Below are positions 32,927-40,448 of a stretch of DNA of 64,000 nt, in pieces. This stretch comes from Vitreoscilla filiformis (GTDB lineage: Bacteria > Pseudomonadota > Gammaproteobacteria > Burkholderiales > Burkholderiaceae_C): positions 124,001 to 188,000 of the forward strand of contig NZ_CP022424.1 of NCBI RefSeq assembly GCF_002222655.1. The letters are read 5' to 3'. The notes below the pieces were generated by a model, which ran no database searches, was not told the origin of the DNA, and saw nothing but the letters and a program-made list of their open reading frames with translations. The position numbers were made by a program, and so were the translations under genes. Each line of letters begins with the position of its first letter. Positions within the stretch are counted from its first letter, which is position 1.

Positions 32927-34341
32927 GCGGTCATGCCTCCTACAGCCCGGGGCAAGTTCACGCCAATGCACACGCCGCCCAGGGGCGAAGGCGTGGCCTC
33001 GATGGTGCCGCCGTGGGCTTCCACGATGCTGCGGCCAATCGCCAAGCCCAAGCCGCTGCCCCCGCTGGCCCGGGTGCGTGAGGCTTCGGCCCGGAAAAAC
33101 CGCTCGAACAAACGCGCCAGCAACTCGGGCGCCACGCCGGGGGCCGAATCGGCCACTTCGATGCGCGCTTGGGTCGGTTCGAGCAGCGTCAAACGCACGC
33201 GCACGGTGCCGCCGGGATCGGTGTAGCGCACCGCGTTGTCCAGCAAGTTGTGCAGGAGTTGGCACAGCCGCGCCGGGTCGGCATGAACGATGACATCGTC
33301 GGCAGGAAGGCTCACCTCCAGCCGCAAGTCACGCTCGGCACAGCGGGCGGCGAAGGCGTCGGCCTGCTGGGCCACCAACGGCCCAAGGGCCACGTCTTCC
33401 TTGCGATAGTGCAGCGCGCCCACATCGGCCAAGGCCAGTTGATGCAGGTCGTTCACCAATTGGGTGAGGGTTTCGACTTCGGCGTGCAGCACCCCCAGAC
33501 TGTGCGGCGTCAGGGGGTGGATGCCGTCTTGCATCGCCTCGATTTCTCCGCGCAGCACAGCCAGCGGGGTGCGCAGCTCGTGCGAAATATCGGCCATGGC
33601 ATCGCGGCGCATTTGTTCGTTGCGGGCCAGGGTGTGGGCGAGCTGGTTGAAGTCTTGCGCCAGTTGGCCGATTTCGTCTTGGCTGCGCACGCTGACGCGG
33701 GTGTCGTAATGCCCAGCAGCCAGCCGGTGCGTGGCACGCGCCACCTCGCGCACGGGCGCCAGCAGCACCCGCGCCACCCACCACGCGATCAGCGCCGCCA
33801 GCAGCACGGACACGCCGCCCATCACCACCAGCGCGTGGCGCTGTTCGTGACCAAACTGCAAGGCCGCCGCATCCGTCACCGACTCGACCGGCGCCAACAC
33901 CACCCAGCCGACAGTGCGCCCCTCCACCACGATCTCCCGCTGTTGCGAGTTGGCAAACACACGCGGATACCCGATCACCAACTGACGCTGCGCATCCAAC
34001 AGCGCCAAGCGCCGCCCCAGGCCCAGCAAGTGCGGGGCGATTTGATCGAGCCGCCCTTCCCACGGCGTGGCGCCTTCGCGTTCGGGCTCGGGCTCCATCA
34101 AGCGGAACCAAGCGCCGGGACGTTCGCGCACAAACTCCCAACTGCCGTGCCCACGCTCGACAAAAGCACGCTGCAACCGAGGCAAGGCCGCTTCCATTTG
34201 CTCGGTCGCCTGCTGGTTGAGGTAGCCGATGAACCCTCGGCTGAAGTTGAACTGTGCCGCCGCCCCCATCGCAATGGTGACGAGCGTGGCCGTGGCCAGC
34301 ACAGCGAGAAAGAGTTGCCAGGTCAGGCCGGGGCGTTTCAT
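32923..34341 (-). CDS. baeS: Sensor histidine kinase, BaeS-like
   Basis: A 472-residue two-helix membrane kinase. TM1 is LTWQLFLAVLATATLVTIAMGAA, a periplasmic domain spans to about residue 160, TM2 is ALVVMGGVSVLLAALIAWWVAR followed by HAMP (LLAPVREVARATHRLAAGHYDTRVSV). The H box is DISHELRTPLAVLRGEIEAMQ, the N box LCQLLHNLLDNAVRYTDPGG, then DSAPGVAPELL and GSGLGLAIGRSIVEAHGG. The N-terminal region resembles E. coli BaeS. It is divergent from a ferric-reductase-like gene, a possible target. Confidence 0.9.
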   Translation of the reverse strand: MKRPGLTWQLFLAVLATATLVTIAMGAAAQFNFSRGFIGYLNQQATEQMEAALPRLQRAFVERGHGSWEFVRERPGAWFRLMEPEPEREGATPWEGRLDQIAPHLLGLGRRLALLDAQRQLVIGYPRVFANSQQREIVVEGRTVGWVVLAPVESVTDAAALQFGHEQRHALVVMGGVSVLLAALIAWWVARVLLAPVREVARATHRLAAGHYDTRVSVRSQDEIGQLAQDFNQLAHTLARNEQMRRDAMADISHELRTPLAVLRGEIEAMQDGIHPLTPHSLGVLHAEVETLTQLVNDLHQLALADVGALHYRKEDVALGPLVAQQADAFAARCAERDLRLEVSLPADDVIVHADPARLCQLLHNLLDNAVRYTDPGGTVRVRLTLLEPTQARIEVADSAPGVAPELLARLFERFFRAEASRTRASGGSGLGLAIGRSIVEAHGGTIEATPSPLGGVCIGVNLPRAVGGMTA

Positions 34342-34383
34342 AGGGTGGGAGCTTTACACAAATTTCCTGCACATTTGGGGCGG

Positions 34384-35781
34384 ATGCTGACGGTCATGGC
34401 GCCACGCTGGCGCGCTTTTTCTCAACCGATCATGCCAACTTCGATCATTCAACGCGCCTTATGGGCCGTTTTACTGGGCCTCACCGCTTTGTGGCTGGGG
34501 GCCGAACCCACGCCTTGGCCGCAGCCGTTCCACTACTTTGCGTTCCGTGCCAGTTTCATGCAGTACAGCGGCGCACTGGCCATCGGCGCCATGAGTGTGG
34601 CCATGGTGCTGGCCGTGCGGCCCACCTGGCTGGAGCCCCACCTGCGCGGCCTGGACAAGATGTACCGCCTGCACAAGTGGCTGGGCATCACAGCACTCGT
34701 CACCTCGGTGGCGCACTGGTGGCTGGGCCAAGGCACGAAGTGGATGGTGGGGTGGGGTTGGTTGGTGCGTCCACCGCGTGGGCCGCGCCCCTCGCCCGCC
34801 GATCAAGGTATGTTGGAAGCCTGGTTCGGCAGCCAACGCCACCTCGCCGAAACCGTGGGCGAGTGGGCGTTCTACGCCGCCGCCGTGCTGATGGTGTTGG
34901 CCCTGGTGAAGCGTTTTCCCTACCACTGGTTCGCCAAAACGCACACGGTGCTGGCGGCGCTGTACCTGGCGCTGGTGTTTCACTCGGTGGTGTTGGTGAA
35001 GTTCCCGTATTGGGGCAGTGCGCTCGGGGTGGTACTGGCGGTGCTGATGGCCGGGGGCAGCGTGGCCGCCGTGCTGGTGTTGGGGGGCCGTGTGGGGGCT
35101 CGCCGCCAAGTCAGCGCCGAAGTGGTGAGCACCACGGCCTATCCGGGCGTGAACGCGCTGCACACCACGCTGCGCGTGGGCGAAGGCTGGCCGGGCCATC
35201 GGGCGGGGCAGTTTGCGTTCGTCACCCTGGATCCGAAGGAAGGTGCCCACCCGTACACCCTGGCCTCAGCGTGGGACGCGCAAACGCGCCGCCTCAGCCT
35301 CGTCACCAAAGCGTTGGGGGATCACACGCGGCGCTTGCCCGAACTGGTCAAGCCGGGTTTGCCAGCCACGATCGAAGGCCCCTACGGCTGTTTTGACTTC
35401 ACCGACGCCCAGCCTCACCAGATTTGGATCGGCGCTGGCATCGGCATCACGCCCTTCATTGCGCGGATGCAGCAACTCGCCGCCCAGGGCTTGCAAGGGG
35501 TGAGCGTGGATCTGTTTCACCCCACCGCCCAGCGGGATGACCGTGCCCTGGCGCAACTGCACGCCGACGCCCGCGCCGCTGGCATCCGCCTGCATGTGCT
35601 GGTGGATGCGCAAGATGGCCGTCTGGACGGCGCCCACATCCGCCATCTGGTGCCGCAATGGCTGCAAGCCAGCGTGTGGTTTTGCGGCCCGGTCGGGCTC
35701 GGCCAGGCCCTGCTGGCGGATTTTCGTGCCCATGGGCTGATGCCGCAGCGCTTTCACCAGGAGCTGTTCCAGATGCGCTGA
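34384..35781 (+). CDS. Ferric reductase-like transmembrane flavoprotein
   Basis: A membrane oxidoreductase of about 450-465 residues. Six helices form the ferric-reductase core with haem-ligand histidines in MYRLHKWLGITALVTSVAHWWLG and WFAKTHTVLAALYLALVFHSVVL. The cytoplasmic half is an FAD/NAD(P)H module: HRAGQFAFVTLD, HPYTLAS, then IWIGAGIGITPFIARMQ and WFCGPVGLGQALLADF. It would pass electrons from NAD(P)H across the inner membrane. The start may be 34384 (GGGGCGG before it) or ATG 34432; the N-terminal membrane segment begins soon after the latter. It is divergent from baeS. Confidence 0.82.
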   Translation: MLTVMAPRWRAFSQPIMPTSIIQRALWAVLLGLTALWLGAEPTPWPQPFHYFAFRASFMQYSGALAIGAMSVAMVLAVRPTWLEPHLRGLDKMYRLHKWLGITALVTSVAHWWLGQGTKWMVGWGWLVRPPRGPRPSPADQGMLEAWFGSQRHLAETVGEWAFYAAAVLMVLALVKRFPYHWFAKTHTVLAALYLALVFHSVVLVKFPYWGSALGVVLAVLMAGGSVAAVLVLGGRVGARRQVSAEVVSTTAYPGVNALHTTLRVGEGWPGHRAGQFAFVTLDPKEGAHPYTLASAWDAQTRRLSLVTKALGDHTRRLPELVKPGLPATIEGPYGCFDFTDAQPHQIWIGAGIGITPFIARMQQLAAQGLQGVSVDLFHPTAQRDDRALAQLHADARAAGIRLHVLVDAQDGRLDGAHIRHLVPQWLQASVWFCGPVGLGQALLADFRAHGLMPQRFHQELFQMR

Positions 35782-35799
35782 GCGCCCTCCCGCTGAGGA

Positions 35800-35827
35800 T
35801 TGTCAAGCGACAACGGGCTCTTAAAAT
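35800..35827 (+). promoter_or_regulatory. Candidate sigma-70 promoter of the HipA-like gene
   Basis: TTGTCA (35800-35805) and TAAAAT (35822-35827) are separated by 16 bases; each matches the sigma-70 consensus at five of six positions. Transcription would start near 35834 and leave a leader of about 100 bases before the ATG. A small hairpin, TTGTC-AAGC-GACAA, overlaps the -35 hexamer and may be part of an operator. Confidence 0.5.
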
Positions 35828-35836
35828 CTTTGCAAG

Positions 35837-35927
35837 AATCTTCTCAAAACCAGCGGTTTTTCATGATGGATGTCTTGATCAATCAACGGGTTACTGCTGA
35901 TTTTGGGTTGAAAAAATCTTCTCAAAA
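35837..35927 (+). repeat. 13-base direct repeats in the leader of the HipA-like gene
   Basis: AATCTTCTCAAAA occurs exactly twice, at 35837-35849 and 35915-35927, 78 bases apart, and the second copy ends nine bases before the ATG. A partial third copy (AAATCTTTGCAAGA) precedes the first. The kinase has its own N-terminal helix-turn-helix, so the repeats are candidate sites for autoregulation with DNA looping. The leader between them is unusually AT-rich for this window. Confidence 0.55.
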
Positions 35928-35936
35928 TGATGCCCG

Positions 35937-37325
35937 ATGCGCCCTCCCAACCACTCCGCCCGCTCACAGTTGTTGACGCTTCTCGGGCGCGGCGACCCTC
36001 GATCTGCAACGGAACTGGCACGCACCTTGGGCGTCAGCGTGGCCACCTTGCACCGCTTGTTGGGGGAGAGTGCGTCGCAGATCGTCACGCACGGCCAGGC
36101 CCGGCGCACGCGGTACGCCGCCCGCCGACCGGTGCGCGGCGAGTGGGCCGACTGGCCGCTCTACGAAATCGACGCCACCGGGCGCGCCCACAGCCGGGCT
36201 CGGCTCACGCCTCTGGCGTCGCAAGGCAGCAGTTGCCCCGGCTTGGCCGAAGCCGGCTGGCCGGTGCCCCCCGAATCCCGCGATGGATGGTGGGAAGGGT
36301 TGCCCTACCCTTTGCATGACATGCGCCCGCAGGGCTACATCGGTCGGCAGATCGCCCGGGCCGAGCATCAAGCTTTGGGCATCGGCGCCGACCCCGATCG
36401 CTGGAGTGATGACGATGTGCTCATCGCCCTCAGCCGCATCGGTTCCGATCTGAGTGGCTCGTTCATCCTGGGTGATGAGGCGTTGGCGCGCTGGCAGCAA
36501 CACAGCTTGACCCCACCCGAACCTCACCCCGCCCCCACGCTGGCGGCGCACTATGTCCAATTGGCCGAACAAGCCCTGACCAGCGGCGTGCCGGGCTCCA
36601 GCGCGGCCGGTGAGTTCCCCAAGTTTTGCGCCCTGCGTGACGCCCCTGTGGCCCGCACCCCGCATGTGTTGGTGAAATTTTCGGGCGCGGACGGCTCACC
36701 CACCGTGCAGCGTTGGGCCGATCTGCTGGTCTGTGAACACTTGGCGCTGAACTGGGCCGGCACGCTGACCGGTGTTGAAGCCGCCCGCAGTCGTTTGCTG
36801 CAAGCCCAGGGGCGCACGTTTCTGGAAGTCGAACGTTTTGATCGCCATGGTTGGCTGGGGCGCAGCCCGTTGGTCAGCTTGGGGACGTTGGACGCCGCCC
36901 TGCTCGGCAGTGGCCGCAGCGATTGGCCCGATCTGGCCACCCGGTTGATGGCCGCAGGCTGGTTGGCCCCCGATGCGCTGGCCCCGATTCAGCGGCTGTG
37001 GTGGTTCGGCAAGCTGATCGCCAACAGTGACATGCACACCGGCAACCTGAGCTTCCGCCCCCGCCCCACCCTGACCCTCCAACTGGCCCCGGCGTATGAC
37101 ATGCTGCCCATGCTGTACGCCCCCCTCCCCGGTGGTGAGTTGCCCGCACGCACTTTTCAACCGCCCCTGCCCTTGCCCCCCCAGCGCGACACCTGGCACC
37201 ACGCCTGCCAAGCTGCGCAAGGTTTTTGGGCCGAAGCCGCACGCGATTCACGCATCAGCCAGGCGTTCCGGCAGCAATGCCACGCACATCACAGCACGCT
37301 GCAACGCTTGGCCGAACGGGTGTGA
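35937..37325 (+). CDS. yjjJ: Stand-alone HipA-family kinase, YjjJ type
   Basis: A 462-residue protein that joins a DNA-binding N-terminus to a HipA kinase. Residues 1-60 form a winged helix (RSQLLTLLGRGDPRSATELARTLGVSVATLHRLLGES), followed by TRYAARRPVRGEWADWPLYEID as in E. coli YjjJ. The kinase part has the lysine strand PHVLVKFSG, the catalytic loop ANSDMHTGNLSF at about residue 360-371 and the metal motif PAYDMLPMLYAP. HipA proteins phosphorylate translation targets and induce dormancy. No HipB partner is adjacent; the fused helix-turn-helix may replace it. Its stop codon abuts the stop of the convergent reductase gene. Confidence 0.87.
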   Translation: MRPPNHSARSQLLTLLGRGDPRSATELARTLGVSVATLHRLLGESASQIVTHGQARRTRYAARRPVRGEWADWPLYEIDATGRAHSRARLTPLASQGSSCPGLAEAGWPVPPESRDGWWEGLPYPLHDMRPQGYIGRQIARAEHQALGIGADPDRWSDDDVLIALSRIGSDLSGSFILGDEALARWQQHSLTPPEPHPAPTLAAHYVQLAEQALTSGVPGSSAAGEFPKFCALRDAPVARTPHVLVKFSGADGSPTVQRWADLLVCEHLALNWAGTLTGVEAARSRLLQAQGRTFLEVERFDRHGWLGRSPLVSLGTLDAALLGSGRSDWPDLATRLMAAGWLAPDALAPIQRLWWFGKLIANSDMHTGNLSFRPRPTLTLQLAPAYDMLPMLYAPLPGGELPARTFQPPLPLPPQRDTWHHACQAAQGFWAEAARDSRISQAFRQQCHAHHSTLQRLAERV

Positions 37326-38375
37326 TCACCCCTCCGGCACGGTTTGCGGCCCCGCTTGGCTCACATACCCTTCGGTGTGCATCCTCTGCGGCAGGGCGCC
37401 CAACGCCTGCACGGCCTGGCTGCAATCCGCCACAAACGCTGGGCTGCCGGCGATGAACACGCTGTAAGCGCTCAAGTCCGGGAAACGCTGGCCCAGCACC
37501 TCGGGGATGCGCCCGGCCAGCGCGCCCGCTGGCAGGGCCTGTCCGGCGTCCAGCCGCGTCAGGCAGGGCACGTAGGTGAAACTGCGGTGCTTGGTTTGCC
37601 AGTAGGCCAGCGGGCCATCGGCGTACAGGTCGGCGGGGGTGCGGGCGGAAAACATCAACGTCACTGGCTTGCGAAAACCGCGCCGCAGCGCCGCTTCCGT
37701 GAGCGCCAAAATCGGCGCCAAGCCCGAACCCGCCGCCAAGCACAGCACCGGGGACTCCACAGCCGGATCGCCAATGAAGGTGCCATACGGCCCATTCACC
37801 TGCACCACTTGCCCGACGTGGACACGCTCATGCACCCAGCGGCTGGTGTGCCCATCGTCCACACGGGTGATTTGCAGAACGATGGTGCCATCCGGTCGAG
37901 GCGCATTGGCCACCGAGTAACAACGCGGCGGCACCCCCGCCCGCGCATCCCCCAGCGTGACGTACTGCCCCGGCCAGTAGCGCATCGGCGCGGCCACCGG
38001 GCGCAGGTGCAACTCCACGATGCGCGGCGTGCGCGCCAAGCGCTCCACCACCACATAACGCTGGCGCTCACGCGGCGGAAACAGCTTGGGCTTGGCGTCC
38101 TCCATGCCCCAGTCGATCACCAATTCTTCGGAGATCGGCTTGGCCATGCACATCAGGCCGTAGCCTTGTTGGCGCTCCTCCTGGGTCAGGGCCATGTCCA
38201 GCACCATGCCCTGGTCGAACTGGCCGGAGAGTACCTTCACCTTGCACTCGCCACAGGCGCCGGCGCGGCAGTTGTTGGGCAGGGCGTACCCTGCTTTTTC
38301 CAGCGCGCCCAGCACTGTGTCCCCCGCCGCGCAGGCCACCTCCTTCAGCGAAGGATGCAGACGGATGCGGCCCAT
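37326..38375 (-). CDS. 2Fe-2S/FAD/NAD(P)H reductase partner of a di-iron oxygenase
   Basis: A 349-residue electron-transfer protein. The N-terminal plant-type ferredoxin domain has NNCRAGACGECKVKVLSG and GLMCMAKP with the fourth cysteine. A flavin domain follows with PPRCYSVANAPR (RxYS), and a nucleotide domain with CLAAGSGLAPILAL and VFIAGSPAFVADC. It is built like the reductases of soluble mono- and dioxygenases. The ATG lies two bases after the stop of the di-iron protein gene, so it is the dedicated reductase of that oxygenase. Confidence 0.88.
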   Translation of the reverse strand: MGRIRLHPSLKEVACAAGDTVLGALEKAGYALPNNCRAGACGECKVKVLSGQFDQGMVLDMALTQEERQQGYGLMCMAKPISEELVIDWGMEDAKPKLFPPRERQRYVVVERLARTPRIVELHLRPVAAPMRYWPGQYVTLGDARAGVPPRCYSVANAPRPDGTIVLQITRVDDGHTSRWVHERVHVGQVVQVNGPYGTFIGDPAVESPVLCLAAGSGLAPILALTEAALRRGFRKPVTLMFSARTPADLYADGPLAYWQTKHRSFTYVPCLTRLDAGQALPAGALAGRIPEVLGQRFPDLSAYSVFIAGSPAFVADCSQAVQALGALPQRMHTEGYVSQAGPQTVPEG

Positions 38376-38377
38376 CG

Positions 38378-39403
38378 TCAGAACACCGGGATGATGTCGT
38401 CCATCTCCACGTCGGAGATTTCCTGGCCGGTGATGTCCACCTCGGGGATGGCGGGGAAGGCAATGTCGTAGCGATCCAGCACGCTCTTGAGGTTGAGCAT
38501 GGCGTTGCGCCAGTTGTCGCGCTTGGCGTCGTAGCTGGGGATGCCAAAGCCGGCGGCGCGGGCCACCGCTTCACCTTCGCGCTGGTTGGCGATGAAATCG
38601 GCGGGCAAATCCCAAAACTCCATCGGCGGCTCAAACAACACCGCCGACAAGAACAGATACCCCGCCCGGATTTGTTTGGTGACCACGGCGCGGTCTTCGG
38701 CGGCCATTTTGGGGTAATCACGCTCCATCAGCGCCATGCAGATGGCCATGTGCCGGCCCTCATCGCGGCCAATGTTGCGGAACGCTTCCTTGAACACCAG
38801 CTCGCGGCTGTTGTCGTGCATTTGTTTGAAGATGGTGGCGGCGGCAATTTCCCCCATGAGGAAGGAGGAAAACAGCACGGCCAGAGAATAACGCGGCACG
38901 GCTTGTTTGTAGCCCGTCCAATAGCGCCCGCCGTTGTAGTACAGCCATTTGGCGTTCTTTTGCAGCCGGCGGCCCAGTTCGGTTTTGGGTTCGTAGGTGA
39001 TGGGATCCGGATGCTCCAGCAGCTTGGTGATGGCCAAGCCGCACATTTGTTCGTGGTTTTGCTCGTCACGGGTGACCGAGAAGAAGCAGCGGCGCACGGC
39101 GTCTTCTTCGTGCGCTTCATAGGTTTTGATGAACGCGCTGGCAAACACCGGCGGCGCCGAGGCGTCGAACACCGACAGCAGTGTCCACCAATAGGCGATG
39201 GCTTCGCGCTCCTCCCAGGTGTAGCTCTCGACATCCAGCGTGTCCCACGGCAGGTGCTTGGGATCCCAGTTTTCACGTTGAGCGGCGTCCCACACTTCTT
39301 CCATCTTGGCGGTGTGGGCGTGCCAGCTCAGGGGGTAGACATTCGGCTGGTCGGTGGCGGGAGGGAATTCTTGGGTATGGGCGATTTTGGGGTGCTGGCT
39401 CAC
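38378..39403 (-). CDS. Ferritin-like di-iron oxygenase of unknown substrate
   Basis: A 341-residue soluble four-helix-bundle protein. The di-iron ligands appear in order: a glutamate in IKTYEAHEEDAV, the ExxH of TRDEQNHEQM, a glutamate in FLMGEIAAATIF, and the second ExxH in GRDEGRHMAICM. I do not recognise a characterised enzyme that it matches closely. With the ferredoxin-type reductase next to it, the pair should form an O2-dependent hydroxylase. The GTG at 39403 has GGAGAG five bases upstream and is preferred to starts further out. The control region, shared with an alpha/beta hydrolase, has a TetR-type palindrome like that of the paa operon. Confidence 0.78.
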   Translation of the reverse strand: MSQHPKIAHTQEFPPATDQPNVYPLSWHAHTAKMEEVWDAAQRENWDPKHLPWDTLDVESYTWEEREAIAYWWTLLSVFDASAPPVFASAFIKTYEAHEEDAVRRCFFSVTRDEQNHEQMCGLAITKLLEHPDPITYEPKTELGRRLQKNAKWLYYNGGRYWTGYKQAVPRYSLAVLFSSFLMGEIAAATIFKQMHDNSRELVFKEAFRNIGRDEGRHMAICMALMERDYPKMAAEDRAVVTKQIRAGYLFLSAVLFEPPMEFWDLPADFIANQREGEAVARAAGFGIPSYDAKRDNWRNAMLNLKSVLDRYDIAFPAIPEVDITGQEISDVEMDDIIPVF

Positions 39404-39538
39404 GTGTCTCTCCAAACTCCATTCATGGCAAGATCGCACTTTTTGCTGCATCTTGTTGGCAGTTGAAAGCGCACTGCCATGTTCAAGGTGTGAGCGCCTG
39501 TCGAGTTTGAGCCAGATCAAAACCATCACAATTCATCG

Positions 39539-39552
39539 ACCGACCGGTCGGA
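39539..39552. promoter_or_regulatory. PaaR-like palindromic operator between oxygenase and hydrolase genes
   Basis: The palindrome CCGACCGGTCGG (39540-39551), with flanks making ACCGACCGGTCGGA, differs at one base from the fully symmetric ACCGACCGGTCGGT in front of paaG. It sits 56 bases before the hydrolase ATG and about 136 bases from the oxygenase start, in the only shared control region. The sequence identity suggests that the same TetR regulator acts here. Confidence 0.65.
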
Positions 39553-39607
39553 ATATCAACAAGCAATCATCCTCCTATCGGAACACCAGCCACGCAAGGA
39601 GCCTCCC

Positions 39608-40423
39608 ATGACCGCCAAAATTGCAAAGATTGCCAAGCGAAACCATGTACACCTGATGGGCAACCCGGACGCCTCCGAAACCCTGATGCTGGTGCATGGC
39701 CTGGGCACCGATCAAACGGTTTGGCACAAAATCACCCCGTTTTTTCTGAAGCATTTCAAAATCGTTTTATTGGACCATCTGGGTTCCGGCCACTCGGACA
39801 CCTCACAATTCCAACAGCATCGGTATTTGGACTTGAACCAATATGCGAGCGATCTTGTGGAAGTTTGTGAAGCCTACCGGCTGGAAAACATCCACATCGT
39901 CGGCCATTCTGCTGGCGCCATGATCAGTGCGCTGGCCACCCTGCAAGCCCCTGCGCGTTTCAAGCGGCTGGTGATGATTGCCGCCTCCCCCCGTTATTTG
40001 CAGGACGAGGGTTATCACGGCGGCTTGAGCGAGCAAGATGTTTCACGCATCTACAGCGAACTGATGCGCAACCCCGCCACCGCCCTGCCCGCACTGCTGA
40101 CCGAAGCGGCCATTTACCCGGAAGATCCCGGCCTTCACGCTTATTTTTCGGCATCGCTCCAGCAAGTCAACCGGGATCATGTGCTCACGGTGCTGTGCGC
40201 CATTTTGCAATCGGATCATCGGGAAACCATTCGGCGCATCACCATCCCCACCCTCATCATTCAATCGCGCAAGGACTATTTTGTGCCGATGGAGGTGGCT
40301 TTGTATCTGCACCACCATATTCCCGGCAGCACGCTGACCGTCATCCGATCCAAAGGCCATTTCCCCCAACTGAGCGCGCCGGGGGAGATTGTGGCCGCCC
40401 TTCAAAGCTTTTTCACGGCTTGA
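39608..40423 (+). CDS. RsbQ-like alpha/beta hydrolase
   Basis: A 271-residue hydrolase. It begins NHVHLMGNPDASETLMLVHGLGTDQTVW and LLDHLGSGHSDTSQF, close to Bacillus RsbQ. The nucleophile elbow is GHSAGAMIS, the acid is in QSRKDYFVPMEVA, and the histidine in KGHFPQLS. RsbQ-type proteins bind or cleave small hydrophobic ligands; here a sensing or ester/lactone-cleaving role is open. Its base composition is more AT-rich than its neighbours, which hints at separate acquisition. It is divergent from the di-iron oxygenase operon. Confidence 0.82.
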   Translation: MTAKIAKIAKRNHVHLMGNPDASETLMLVHGLGTDQTVWHKITPFFLKHFKIVLLDHLGSGHSDTSQFQQHRYLDLNQYASDLVEVCEAYRLENIHIVGHSAGAMISALATLQAPARFKRLVMIAASPRYLQDEGYHGGLSEQDVSRIYSELMRNPATALPALLTEAAIYPEDPGLHAYFSASLQQVNRDHVLTVLCAILQSDHRETIRRITIPTLIIQSRKDYFVPMEVALYLHHHIPGSTLTVIRSKGHFPQLSAPGEIVAALQSFFTA

Positions 40424-40448
40424 TGGCGGCGCACCGTCGCTCAACCGC

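Noticed and set aside
32927..33265. A longer response regulator that begins at 33265.
   Set aside because: The extra 113 residues are an out-of-frame reading of the baeS catalytic domain; the receiver domain starts at 32926 with an ATGA overlap.
35846..35860. AAAACC-AGC-GGTTTT after the ferric reductase gene as an intrinsic terminator.
   Set aside because: The stem is short and AT-rich, and it lies within the leader downstream of the candidate yjjJ promoter, so it would block that gene.
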